Shown one piece after another: positions 21,604 to 33,388 of a stretch of DNA of 64,000 bases. Below the pieces are notes generated by a model, which did not search any database, was not told the DNA's origin, and saw only the letters and a list, made by a program, of their open reading frames with translations. Numbering within the stretch: position 1 is the first letter of the stretch; every line of letters begins with the position of its first letter. Where the stretch lies: assembly GCA_001566295.1 (NCBI GenBank), contig KQ964246.1, positions 1,116,001-1,180,000 of the forward strand, given 5' to 3'. A program made the translations under genes and the position numbers. This stretch comes from Microdochium bolleyi. Lineage: Eukaryota; Ascomycota; Sordariomycetes; Xylariales; Microdochiaceae.

Positions 21604-22304
21604 GATGCTTCCGTATGCAAATCCTCGTGGTATCATTCTACTGAGCTTCTGTCTGATTCACGATGTTTTCCACCATCGCTTTTGCTCATACTGGAACATC
21701 CTCTCACCACATTTGTACATTTGTACTCCTTGTCTTCTGGATAAAGCATCTCAACCAAATTTTTATTAATTATTTTAAAAATGCTGGGGGCTTTACGGAG
21801 CACCTCAGCACTTATAAGTGCGGTTATGCTGTAAGTGTGCTCGCTTTCCCTAAATGCAGGCGATCATCTCCGAGAACGATCACGTTACCTCCTGACTTAC
21901 GATAACTTTAAGATAAGTAGTCCGGAAAGTTTATAGCTGAGTTCGCAAGGAACTCAATGGCTTCTGCTGAAATCTGAACGGTTCGACCAAAACGAACATG
22001 AGTACCATTACTTGATTGGCAGATGGTGCCGTTCAACGAGCTCCAAGTCCCAATGTATGGTACCTTATATGCACAATGATCTGCACAATGCGAGGTGACC
22101 AGGGGTGGGCGGGAGCTTTGGACAGAGCCACAATTGAGAAGCGCTAAGACCATTTGGGGAGCGCCATGTCGTCTATGGAAATCGTACGACTCTCCCAAGT
22201 CAACATCGAGTTGCAACTCAGGCTTCAAGGCGCTCGTCAAAGCGGTCACCACAGACTGCTCATCGAGGGTCCCATCACCTCGCGCGAAGCCCTGGGGCCT
22301 AGCC
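21604..22304. other. Intergenic, AT-richer segment
   Basis: Includes the most AT-rich stretch I noticed (tttttattaattattttaaaaa near 21760-21781) and the promoter of the coiled-coil membrane protein gene. No coding sequence supported. Confidence 0.5.
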
Positions 22305-23721
22305 ATGGCCCAGGCGACCGAGCCCTCGTCCGCCGCCCCTGCCACCAGCGACAAGTCCCGCCGCCCCGGACACCAGATCAAGCGCTCCATCAGTGAGCTT
22401 GCCGCGCCCGGCCGCCGGCATCACGACAACAAGGACCGACAGCAGCACCGCGGCGATCACAATGATGAGGATGGCACCCGCGAGCGACGGCACCACCACC
22501 ACCATAAGCATCATCACGGCAGCTCTCGCAAAGACCGCCGCAGCGACGCGGGCGGTGACCGGCACAGCAATATCTTCCTAGCGCCGAGCTCCGGCACCAC
22601 AAGCACGCAATTGCTGTTCGGGCGCGCATCCGCCGAAGTCCCGCGGTCCGAGGGCAGCTCAGCATCCTACTTCGGCGGCAGCGATCTGGACCCGAGTCGG
22701 CGGGCGAGTCTCGTTGTCCCACTAGCACCGCCGCCGCTGGGTGACCCATCGTACTTTGCGGCAATCGGCGACGGGCAGCCGACAAGGAATAGCAGGACAA
22801 AGGCGGAGCGTGATGCGGCGGTGCAGCAGGAGCGGGCGGACGCGATGAGCCGCGCAGCGTGAGTTCCCTCTCATTGCCCATATTGGTTTCTCGCTTGCAT
22901 GCTCCATACAAGAATGAATTATCGAGGGAAGAAGCCTGGCGCCCATAGCACCAATTTTCACGTCAACAAAGTCTGACATTTCTTTCGTCATTTGCAGCGG
23001 CCTAAAGAACGCCCTCGCTGAGCTCAGCACCTTCTCCAACGACACCACAAAAACCCTCGACGACTCGTATTACTCGGCCCTCGAGCGCCTCGGGACACTG
23101 CAGCAGACCGTCGTCGCGCTGAAGGAGCTCGCGAGCATGTCGAACGAGCTGGCGTATAACTTCAAGCACGACGCGGGCGAGCTCATCAACGAGATCGAGA
23201 CGCAGGTAACGCCCTTTGGCGAGCTCGACGAGCACCAGGAACGCATCACGAGCCTGCAGGGGCGGATCGGGGTCGGGCGCGAGAAGGCGAAGGGCTTGAG
23301 CGACCGTGTGGATCGCGTGCGCGAGCGCGTCGAGGGCTGGGAGGCTGCGGACAAGATGTGGCAGCAACGCACGCGCAAAAGGCTCAAGGTGATCTGGGGA
23401 GTCATCGTCACGGCGACTATAGTGATGCTGCTGCTCGTCTTCCTGGGCCCGCACAACGACAAGGTCGCGGCGTCGACGGCAGCGATAACGTCATCGCTGG
23501 CATCGGCGTCGTCCTCTGTGTTCTCGTCGCCCAAGGCGACGGGGGCGGACATCGGGCCAGACACGCTCGGCGATGCGCTGCTCGCGGAAACGAATAGGCA
23601 GCACCATCGTGGTGCAGCGGTGGACTCTCTGGTCGACGAGGTCAGGGAGGCTCTCCGGGCACGCAGCAATAACGAGGGCCAGGGGAGTCCGGACGTGTTG
23701 CGGATCCTTGACGAGCTCTAG
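22305..23721 (+). CDS. His-rich coiled-coil membrane protein, fungal, unnamed
   Basis: Exons 22305-22858 and 22998-23721, intron 139 nt (GTGAGT...TTTGCAG); 425 residues. The start ATG is in a strong context (agccATGg). Residues ~1-180 are disordered and contain a His/Arg/Asp-rich tract (RERRHHHHHKHHHGSSRKDRR). Residues ~185-335 form a long helical, heptad-like region (GLKNALAELSTFSNDTTKTL, then LINEIETQVTPFGELDEHQE) ending in WEAADKMWQQRTRKRLK. This is followed by one transmembrane segment (VIWGVIVTATIVMLLLVFLG, about residues 325-345) and a Ser/Ala-rich tail of about 80 residues. The layout of coiled coil, basic stop, single membrane span and short tail resembles tail-anchored or SNARE-like proteins, but I see no SNARE zero-layer motif. 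It is probably a conserved fungal membrane protein of unknown role; the poly-His tract may bind metal, which is inference only. Confidence 0.82.
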
Positions 23722-26040
23722 GCGTGTTCCCGATCTCGATTTTGCAAGCCCAATCACTGTTGCGTTGATTCACATGCTATTTACAAGATACCCCAGATTA
23801 CACTTTGCCCGCATTGCAGAAAGGTGATGTTTAAGCACACAGATCCGAGCTCAAGTGGATGCCTAAGCCTTGCTTAGACTGCGATATCCGGAGAATAGTT
23901 TATGTGCTCCTCGCGTCCTATGCTGCGTCGTGAGCCTGCGAACACGATTGGGATATTCCATGAATGGTGGTTAGTGCCCACTATCACGCTGTGGGGTATT
24001 TGACGCACGCGCAGATATCAGCGATTGCGATCGGCGGAAGATGCCGAGCAGCGGTTGTGGCCATGAAGTGACATGCCGGACTGCCGTGTAGCGCCCATGA
24101 ATGGTGGGCGGCAGGCCCATGTGGGACAACGAATGCCGAGACACCGAACCCTTCAAGTTGGAAGGCCCATGTGATGAGTACGCCTGGGTCTAGTTACATG
24201 CATTTCGGACAACACCGATCGATATATCTGTAAAGAGGTGCAGTGACTGGAGAATACCGATCCATGTTTACGAGGCCTCAGCGCAACCTGGTGGCGACGG
24301 TGACGTCTTGAAGCGCCAAGAGTGAGATATGTTGCGTTCCGGCAGTGCAGCGGAACCAGGCTGTTCAAATGTGTGCCGTTCTTCCGCATCTGCGTGGGAG
24401 GTTGCGGCGGGCGCCAAGACACGCGTATGCAAGCACTCACAACTGGTGCCAGCTCTCTGCATATGCTGTAAGGCCGAGCCACGCAGGCAGTTCTGGGTGC
24501 TTCCAGTGCAGCGAAGCAAGGAAAGGGCAGCGTACCACGGTACTTGCAGGGCGCAGATGCAAGATGCTCGCTGCCGATCTCCATCCATCTTGTTCCTGTC
24601 AAGCCTGTCCGGGGTGCAAGGGTCCGGTCCTTTCTGTGGGCTCCCAAGATGGGTGTCAGATTCCGCGCGCCCGCTTCTACGCCTCGGAGAGTCGGAGAGG
24701 GATATCTGTCTGCCTGGAGCAATCTTGCGCTTCTTTATGACTCGCTGATATTGGTGTTTTCCTTGAAGAGAGAGCAGTGATTGCTATTATAGGAGAGTGG
24801 GGTGGGATGAACGAGGGGCAACAGAAAGCCAGCCTCGCCAGGTGACGTACGCACATGGGCAAAAAACCCCGACAATGGGAGGCTCGGCCAGCACGGCGCC
24901 GGGGCCGGGCATCTTGGCAGCGAACTTGAGAAATGCCATGACCCGCCAGACCTGGAAAAGCCGGCATCTCTGGCTGTGACCCGCCTCCATGGGTGGTGCC
25001 GATCCTGGTCCATTACGGAAGTGTGCGCGTGTCGTGCGGAAGAAGTGTCGCCAGGCGCATCGCGGCAAGACGAGACTCATCAACGGCCACGGGCCCAGAC
25101 GGCACCCGTGCCGTTGTCATGATTGGCACACGCGCATGGGGCCGTCCTCCGTACACTGTGAGTTGAGGGTGCCCGGGGCGCCATGGCCGCGCGTCGTGAG
25201 CTGTGCTGCGGCCGTGTTGACTTCGGAGATGACTGAAAGGCTTACAGCCAGCCCAGAGCTGGCGCTAATTCTGAGCATAGATCAGTTCAGCCTCACTTAT
25301 GCCTATGAATTCCCCGTTGAGACATGTGTAGAGGGGCTGAGCCATGTCGTCGCTTGTGGCGTCTTTGGGAATGTCCGGGCAGAAAGTTTGATAATGCCGG
25401 GTGAGGCTGATTTACGTAGCAATGACTGGTGATGACTTGGGAGAGACGGCCCTTGGGTCATCATTTGTCTGCAGGTTGCTAGGCTTCAACAAGCATTGTA
25501 TTGTTTGCAGAAACGACCAACCATGAGAAGGCACTCGCGCCCAGACTCCTCCATAAGAACAACTGGGACCAGCAAGACACCGTCAAGACACACTCTAGCC
25601 CACGCCTGTACAGAAAGTGCATCTGCAACAAGAAGCTGCCCAGGTGTCACGGATCCGCTGTCACGGAACGTGTGTGCGTGTGCGCAGCAGGTGGTGGTCA
25701 CTAGTCAGTCCCCTGACTTAGCAGACCCGCCAACGTGCCAACCGCGCGTGGTGGGTTCGCCGTGCGCCTCCGCCGCCCGCCCTGCATCCCGCCAAAGGCT
25801 GACCTCATCGCACTAAGCCTGGCCCTTTGGCGATCCACGGCAGCGGCACGGGGTGCTCGAGCTGCCAGCTCCTGTCACCAGTTCTCGATTAAGCTCGGCG
25901 CTGGTGTCCCCCTCTTTCTTTCTCGCTCCGGGCAAACACTTTACTGTCTGGCACTTACCTGGAGGAACTTCCGGCCTATACTCTCAGCATCTTCGCGAGC
26001 TTCACCTTTACAGCAGCACGGCACACACTGCTTGGCATCA
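23722..26040. other. Intergenic, no supported gene
   Basis: A 2.3-kb gap before the PX-domain gene. Frames of up to 189 codons exist on both strands but overlap one another, lack domains and have odd Cys/Arg/His composition. The last ~300 bases probably hold the PX-gene promoter and leader. Confidence 0.5.
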
Positions 26041-29000
26041 ATGGCCACGACCGCTACGTCAGCACTGCCAGAGGGGCCGCCGGGCGCTCCCAACGGCGGG
26101 GCCCCGAGGGACAGCAGCACCTCTCTCGACACGGCCTCGCCCTTGAGCGGCCACATGCTCACGGGCAAGCAGGAACACTGTTCGTAGCTTCCATTCGCGG
26201 TCTCCCCGCAACCATGTTGCGAGCGTCAGAGTGTTGCGCCTGCGCTAACCCAACTTTGTCTAAACACAGACCTCAAGCGAGAGCTCATCTCTGAGCAGGT
26301 CAACTGGGAGATCTCCGAGCTCAACTCACCCACTGCGCTGCGGAGGTTCGGAGCCCCGTTCAAGTCAGAGTTTGGCGAGGTCTCGCCGTATGATTCAGAG
26401 CTCCCCCTGTTGCGCTACATCTTTGTCCACCATGTTCGCGAGTTCCCCTTTCTCGACAAGGCCAAGGAGAAGGAGTTTTGGCAGGACAAGTTGCAGACGG
26501 TGAGCCGATCGGAACCTTTCGCTGTGGCATTGGATAAAGAGACTAATCCGCATCATGACGTCGCCATAGTTCCTCGAATCGTTTGCCAACAAGTCCATCT
26601 CGTCCTCCGAAGACAGGTTAGAAGAGACCAAGCGTCGCAAGCTGGCCATAAAATGCAGGAAGCTCGTAGAGCTCATGATGGTGTCCGGTATCCCCACATC
26701 TTCGGGCTTCGAGGAGCGCATAAGATTCGCTGAGATGGAGATTGTCGACCGAGACGCAATCGACACCGGCGTACTCAACACCATGCCTCAGGGCAACTTT
26801 CACAATGGGTGGGATATCAACGTTGCGGGCGTGCATATCACCTCGGTGCGGCGCAACCTTCGCCACCACAAGCATGCAGTAAGCTAAGATGCTGAACCTT
26901 GAGAAGTTATCGCAAGCTCACCAGTCGTGCAGGAATTCATAATACGCGTCCACCGAAAAGGAGAGTTGGAATTCTACGTCTCGAGACGATATGGCGATTT
27001 CGTCCGGATGCACAAGCGACTTCGCGCAGAGTTGCCCGGCAAGATCCTCCCGCCGTTGCCCCAGAAGAACAAGTCCGATACCGATGCTGCAGGTCTTTTG
27101 GGCGGCAACGAAGTTGATTCCGACGCGGACAGCGCCTCGTCCGAATCAACAGCCGCTCGTGCCAATGGCGTTGCAGCCTCAATAAAGAATCTCTCCGTGC
27201 GTGACCACCGCCGCAGCGGGTCGAGAGCGTCTTCGCTTCGTGCCTCTCCGCGCCCATCGACAGATGGCTCAAGATCAGGAACCCCCGTGGCCAAGGTATG
27301 TCGAATTCCTCACTTACCAGGGATTATTCACCGGAGACATCTAACATGGAACAGAACGCGGTTCTGTGGCGAGAAAGCCAGCGTATTTCACTCCGAGCAT
27401 TCCTCAGACAGCTACTTCAGAGCCCTCAGATCGCCGGGACCAAAACAATCGAGGAGTTCCTCACGACCAAGCACATTACACCCACAGACGAAGACGTTGA
27501 AGATATCGCCCGCCGCAAGTTGGTTGACGAGAAGCGAGTCGAGGAGCAGAAGAAGTTCTATGAAATCGCGAGGAAGCGAGCCGCCGAGCTCGACGTTTAC
27601 ATGGAGCAGTTCCGCCGCGACATGGTCGAGTCCAACGGCCTCACAAAGCTCTTCCAGGAGATCAAAGAGAAGCAGACGATCCCGGAGCTCAGCGTCAAGT
27701 ATCAGAAGTTTGCCGAGTGGCTTCGCATAGAGATCGCGGCTGTCATCTACCATCTGTTCCTGGCTGAAGACAACTCTCCTGAGCTCTTCGCTCAGCTCAA
27801 GAGGATACACTCGCTCATTCCGTACACCTTGCTCAAGAACGTCATTCGGATCGCGAACCCCGCAGCAGTCATGTCTGGAGTGCTCGACCTCTTTCTCGCA
27901 CAACCGTGGGGGTCCCGGTCGCTGCTGCAGCGAATCTTCTCGGCCGCCCTGAACGACGGAATAAAGAGCTACCAGAAATCGATCGACGCAGTATCGGCAA
28001 AGATTGAGGACGATATCCTTGTCCTGAAGCTCAAGACTTTCTGCGAGGCTGATGAGCACGTCAAGGTCGCGATCAGAGAAGAGGCTGCTGCCGATGACGT
28101 CGACATCATTGTCGCCGCTCTGAGATCGGAGCTTATCGAGCCGGCTCTGACACCGGAACAGATCACGCGACTGTACAACGCATACGTATCGTTCAACAGC
28201 GCTGTCGAGAACATCGACGTGGAGCTCAAACAAGGCGCACAGTTCTTCTCGCACCTCAAGCAGCTGATGAAGCTCCAGACAAGGCAGAGGGACAAGGCCA
28301 TGATGCTTGGCCTTATTGAGGAGCCAGTCACGCTGCAGCTGTTCCGCGACCTGTTCCACATCTTCTACGAGCCCCTCGTGCGCGTCTACAAGTCGGCGAA
28401 TGTGTACAACAGTATCACGGACTTTAGTGTCTTCCTCGATGACATGATCCAAGTAAGTCAACAACATCAATAGATACATGTGATGACACTAACATTGCAT
28501 AACAGGTCGTCGAGCGTTGTCGCGAACAAGATGCTTCCGCCGATCCTAACCAGACTGTCCAAGCTTTCATCGACCTGTGTGCGCGCCACGAACACAATTT
28601 CTATAAGTTCGTTCACGAAGTGCATACCCACGACAACGGCCTCTTCACGGCGCTCATGGGCTGGATCGAGGGCATTCTCGAGTTCCTCCGCAAGGGCCCT
28701 ACTGGCGGGTCAATCGATATGAACGCTGTCTTCGAAGGTGGCGTGAGCTCCAACCTCATCGACAAGGAGAAGGCCCTCAACGAAGTCAATGAGCTCATCG
28801 CATGGCAAGAGGCACGCAAGAAGTGGCACCACGATAAAACTAGGCAAAAGATGGCCGCCGAGGGAGGCGTCGACGTTGACGCCTCCCTGCCGGGCATGCC
28901 GAGCTTCAGCGCGAGCGATTTTGGTCTGGACGACATGGACCTCCAGGATATGAATTACGACGACGGGTCCGACGAGGAGGCCGAGGCGGAGGACGAAGAA

Positions 29001-29156
29001 GAGCTTGACCCAATAGAAGCCGAGCGGCGGCGGAGGTCCAAGAAGCAGGACCGCCTCCGCCGGAGTGCGGGCGAACCCACAAAGCCGTCTGTCAGCGAGG
29101 TACATAAGTTGAGAGAGAACTTCCTGGCCATGCTCAGGAACGTGTTAGCGCCGTGA
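26041..29156 (+). CDS. PX-domain lipid-binding protein (YPR097W/Lec1-like)
   Basis: Six exons: 26041-26179, 26270-26499, 26570-26878, 26933-27295, 27355-28452 and 28506-29156; introns of 90, 70, 54, 59 and 53 nt; 929 residues. All frames join cleanly. Exon 1 runs into exon 2 as LTGKQEHYLKRELISEQ. Order of parts: a Ser/Pro-rich start; an N-terminal PX-associated region (about 45-180, with LRRFGAPFKSEFGEVSP and LRYIFVHHVREFPFLDKA); a PX domain (about 190-280, with RVHRKGELEFYVSRRYGDF and the P-x-x-P turn LPGKILPPLPQKNK) that should bind phosphoinositides; a Ser-rich insert (~285-345); the large helical DUF3818-type region (~400-715, LRAFLRQLLQSP...); and an acidic/basic tail. The yeast homologue is implicated in lipid and ergosterol distribution. 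The donor of intron 1 (GTTCGT) is non-consensus but required by the frame. Confidence 0.88.
28861..28888 (+). repeat. Perfect 11-bp inverted repeat inside a coding exon
   Basis: Arms agggaggcgtc (28861-28871) and gacgcctccct (28878-28888) with a 6-nt loop, in the last exon of the PX gene. GC-rich, so a stable mRNA stem is expected. It encodes part of an acidic linker (EGGVDVDASLPG). Confidence 0.7.
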
Positions 29157-30047
29157 ACAGGTGGATAGATAGGTAGATAATAGAGTCACTGGGGGAATAT
29201 ATATTGCATTTTGGCGTAGCTCATGTTGTCATTTGCTATGATGCGGAGGTCCAGAGGTCCCAGGGTTTCACTGTGTGATAGTTAGACCTTGCCGTCCCTG
29301 TAGTACTCGACTTCATGTCTCGCCAACCACTGAAGCCGACGCCACCCGCGAACACGGCACTGACACCGAGCAATGGAACAGCCAGGACCCTGTATGGGGG
29401 ACTTTGGGTATCTGCTGGACAAGCAAGGCACCTTAGGGACAGCTTCGAGGACCACAAGCTCCCCAAATTGTTGTCTGTCAAACATTATCCGACTGCCTTG
29501 CCATTGACGAGCGGGGTCAGCCTGTGGTAGAAAGACATCATGGGTTTACAGATTGCTCTGTGGCGAATAATGATTGCGGAAGAATCAAGCCACGAATGAG
29601 GTCGCGTGGATGTGGATCTGCGATGGCAGCATCGGGGACGCTGGAGTCGAGATCGCAAACTGCGCCCACCTTGTCCGACTCCGCCGGGCGGTGCGGGATG
29701 AGATGGAGAGAGGTGGTCCCGATCTTTGCGCATGCTCTCGGGAGATCCCTCGGCTATGCCCAGGCTGAAAAACTAGCGGGCTCTGATTGGCTCTGGGCCA
29801 CTGGCCCACCTTTCCATCCGCCCGACACCACCACCCACCCGACACGGGGAATCGTGCAGTCATTGATTTGTTCTCGACGTCCACCTCGAACCCGATTCTG
29901 TTCGGAACCCACGCCTATCCCGCTTCGCTGCGAGACGACACCTAGAATCAGCGTCGAACAATAGCTGGCTCGTGTTCCCGACTTCCCTGCGCTGCGCCAT
30001 TTCTCCCCTCCGCCGCCGTCGACCTACACAGCTTTGCAACATCCGCC
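29157..30047. other. SDH1 promoter region and 3' UTR of PX gene
   Basis: No supported coding sequence. The 5' part carries a (gata/gtaga)-like simple run just after the PX stop. The 3' part is C-rich and T-rich near 29950-30040, typical of a fungal leader before the SDH1 start. Confidence 0.55.
29786..29790 (-). promoter_or_regulatory. CCAAT box (inverted), upstream of SDH1
   Basis: ATTGG on the plus strand (CCAAT on the minus), about 260 bp before the SDH1 ATG. The CCAAT-binding HAP/CBC complex is known to activate respiratory genes in fungi, so a role is plausible. A five-base match alone is weak evidence. Confidence 0.35.
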
Positions 30048-32645
30048 ATGGCTTCTTCAATGGCCATGCGAAGGCTAGCCACCGGCTCTGCCGTATGTTA
30101 CAATCTTATCTATACAAAGTAGAAACGGACTGGCCGTAGCTGGGTGGTGGTTGGTGCTTGTGCGGATACGATGCTTGGCTGTTGCGCTGTCTGGGCAGCA
30201 TCCTATGCGCCGACACTACAACCCGATCCCCAGCTGCGCAACAGACTATCATGATGGTCTACGAACTTGCGCTGACATTGGACTCTTGCAACAGTTCGCG
30301 AGACAGGCGAGAAACTTCTCGACCTCCCGCGCCGTCTGTACGTAGCTCGACCCAGCCGGCGACCCGACACATTTTTGCCTCACGGAGCGACGACGAGATC
30401 CTAACAGAACCCATTTGACAGCTCGGATCTGGACAAACAACAACCTGCGTGCTAAGGAGGCCAACGTGCACGTTAGCAACAAGTACCCGGTTATCGTACG
30501 TTTCTTTCGCCACTCGGGCCCCCAAAGGTCCCCGACATACCACCAAAACACCGACCACAGCCTGACAACACTCTGACATGCTCTGGAATAGGACCACGAG
30601 TACGACGCACTCGTCGTCGGTGCTGGAGGTGCCGGACTCAGAAGGTAAGACTTCTCCTGTGCCCAAACATATCTGCGACCTAGATGTCTCGAGACTAGCT
30701 GTGGCTTCCTTCCACAGCACAATATCGTACTGACACATCTCGCAGCGGCTTTGGCCTCGCCGAGGCCGGTTTCAAGACCGCCGTCATCTCCAAGCTCTTC
30801 CCGACACGGTCCCACACCGTCGCCGCTCAAGGTGAGCTGGATTGCGCAACATAGCCTCACAAGCAAAACTAACCCTTCGCTAGGTGGCATCAACGCTGCT
30901 CTGGGCAACATGCACGAGGACGACTGGAGATGGCACATGTACGACACCGTTAAGGGCTCCGACTGGCTCGGTGACCAGGACGCCATCCACTACATGACGA
31001 GAGAGGCTCCCGCCTCCATCATCGAGCTCGAGAACTACGGCTGCCCCTTCTCCAGAACCGAGGACGGCAAGATGTAAGTTTGGGAGCAGCTTGGGACCTT
31101 TGACCTGTGTAAGATACTGACTGACTTCGTCTGTAGCTACCAGCGCGCCTTCGGCGGTCAGTCCAAGGATTTCGGCAAGGGTGGCCAGGCGTACCGTTGC
31201 TGCGCTGCTGCTGACCGTACCGGCCACGCGCTCCTCCACACCCTTTACGGCCAGTCTCTGCGATACAACACCGACTACTTCATCGAGTACTTCGCCCTCG
31301 ATCTCATCATGGAAGATGGTGAGTGCCGTGGCGTCCTCGCCTACAACCAGGAGGATGGCACTCTGCACAGATTCATGGCGAACCACACCGTCCTAGCTAC
31401 TGGAGGATACGGACGTGCGTACTTCAGCTGCACGTCTGCCCACACCTGTACCGGTGACGGTATGGCCATGGTCGCCCGTGCCGGTCTGCCCAACCAGGAT
31501 CTCGAGTTCGTCCAGTTCCACCCTACCGGTATCTACGGCGCTGGCTGCCTGATCACTGAGGGCTCGCGTGGTGAGGGTGGTTACCTGCTCAACTCGGAGG
31601 GTGAGCGCTTCATGGAGCGTTATGCCCCTACTGCCAAGGATCTTGCCTCCCGCGATGTTGTTTCTCGGTCCATGACCCTCGAGATCCGCGAGGGCCGTGG
31701 TGTTGGCCCTGAGAAGGACCACATCTATCTCCAGCTCAGCCACTTGCCCGCCGAGGTGCTTGCTGAGCGTCTTCCTGGTATCTCCGAGACCGCCGCCATT
31801 TTCGCCGGTGTCGACGTCACCAAGCAGCCCATTCCGGTCCTGCCGACTGTCCACTACAACATGGGTGGTATCCCCACTAAGTACACTGGTGAGGTCATCA
31901 CCCTCGACGAGTCCGGCAACGACAAGGTCGTCCCCGGCCTGTACGCCTGCGGTGAGGCCGCCTGTGTCTCTGTGCACGGTGCCAACCGTCTGGGTGCCAA
32001 CTCGCTCCTCGATCTCGTCGTCTTCGGCCGTGCCGTTGCCCACACCATTCGCGACAAGGGCACGCCCGGCGCCGCCCACAAGCCTATCAGCGCTGACGCT
32101 GGTGCTGCTTCTATCGAGGACCTTGATCAGGTCCGCACTTCTGAGGGCCCCAAGAGCACTGCTGAGATCAGACTGGCTATGCAGAAGGCTATGCAGACTG
32201 ATGTCTCCGTCTTCCGCACCCAGGAGAGCTTGGACGAGGGTGTCCGCAAGGTCAACGAGATCGATGGCACCTTCTCCCAGGTTGGCATCAAGGACCGCAG
32301 CATGATCTGGAACTCGGACCTTGTTGAGACCCTTGAGCTCAGGAATCTGCTCACTTGCGCGTATGTTTCCCCCCATTTTTTGGACTGCGGTTCTCGTGTG
32401 TATGCATATTGACAAGGTTTTCTAGTACCCAAACCGCAACCGCTGCCGCCAACCGCAAGGAGTCTCGTGGTGCCCACGCCCGCGAGGACTTCCCCGACCG
32501 TGACGACGAGAACTGGATGAAGCACACCCTGACATACCAGAAGCAGCCCCACGGCAAGATCGACCTTACCTACAGAGGCGTCATTGCCACCACCCTCGAC
32601 GAGGCCGAGTGCAAGCCCGTGCCTCCTTTCAAGCGTACCTACTAA
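30048..32645 (+). CDS. SDH1: Succinate dehydrogenase flavoprotein subunit
   Basis: Catalytic FAD subunit of mitochondrial complex II, oxidising succinate to fumarate in the TCA cycle and respiratory chain. Eight exons: 30048-30092, 30295-30337, 30422-30495, 30592-30644, 30746-30831, 30884-31073, 31137-32360 and 32426-32645; 644 residues, the normal length. The first seven introns crowd into the first 1.1 kb. The N-terminus MASSMAMRRLATGSAFARQA followed by RNFSTSRA is a mitochondrial presequence. Visible motifs: dinucleotide fold VVGAGGAGLR; SHTVAAQGGINAALGN with the His that covalently carries FAD (about residue 95); active-site HPTGIYGAGCLITEGSRGEGG; and GEAACVSVHGANRLGANSLL. The C-terminal block ANRKESRGAHAREDFPDRDD is classic. 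After GAGLR the sequence is SGFGLAEAG, where yeast and human have AAFGL. Confidence 0.97.
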
Positions 32646-33388
32646 ACGACTGTTAAGTTGATTTGTGAGAGGGACCTTGGAAATGTACATCAGATGAGGA
32701 AACGATCGAGGGAAAGGAGACGCCTTGCCTCGGAAATATGACCGTGCAAGGAACGCAGAAGTCTCTGCACGAGGAAGATGAGAAAGCCACTGTCGCGCCG
32801 AGCGGTGTTAGCAGACGCGGTGCTACGAGGTGGCTTTGTGTATCCTAGGCGAGCTCTCAGGCGCATGTATACAGGATTCCCGAAGCATTTGAGGTTTATT
32901 ATATGTCGATCAAAATCACAAAGACAAGTTCAAAAACAGCTGAAACGGCGCTTTGTGACGCTGGGTCTCCGGCGGGTTCGGTGGTTCGTCCCGAGTGTGG
33001 ACTAATTAGTTAGTGCCCTCCAAAAGGGCAGCGAGACGCTTGTGAATCAGCCCCCCACGTGGCACCGATTGCGCGGTGACACTATGTAAAAGCAGCAACA
33101 GTCGTGTCTGTTCACCCCTTGTAACTCTTTCTGACATTCTTCCACGGATTGGCTGATGCGGAGCTTCGTAGCAAACCGTTATCCTCCTCCCAGGACGGCC
33201 TGTCCCTTCGATTACGGTCTGGCCTGGTGTGTCTAACCTTTGTCTCAAGCAAGCCCCACCCAAAACGTCAACGCTTTGTTTGGCTTGTGATATCGCTCCA
33301 GCACTCATTCACGGCCTCTTTCATCCCACATCTGCCTCCAGGCACAACCCGCGTTCTCGACATCTGAACTCGTGAGCACGACGCATTC
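32646..33388. other. Intergenic, SDH1 3' region and hydrolase promoter
   Basis: No supported coding sequence. The distal part should contain the promoter of the hydrolase gene that starts at 33389. Confidence 0.55.

Noticed and set aside
27412..28479. 355-codon minus-strand frame antisense to the PX gene
   Set aside because: Exact shadow of the coding exon caused by GC-rich third positions; no domain, no promoter logic.
31393..32415. 340-codon minus-strand frame antisense to SDH1
   Set aside because: Same effect; the plus strand encodes highly conserved SDH1.
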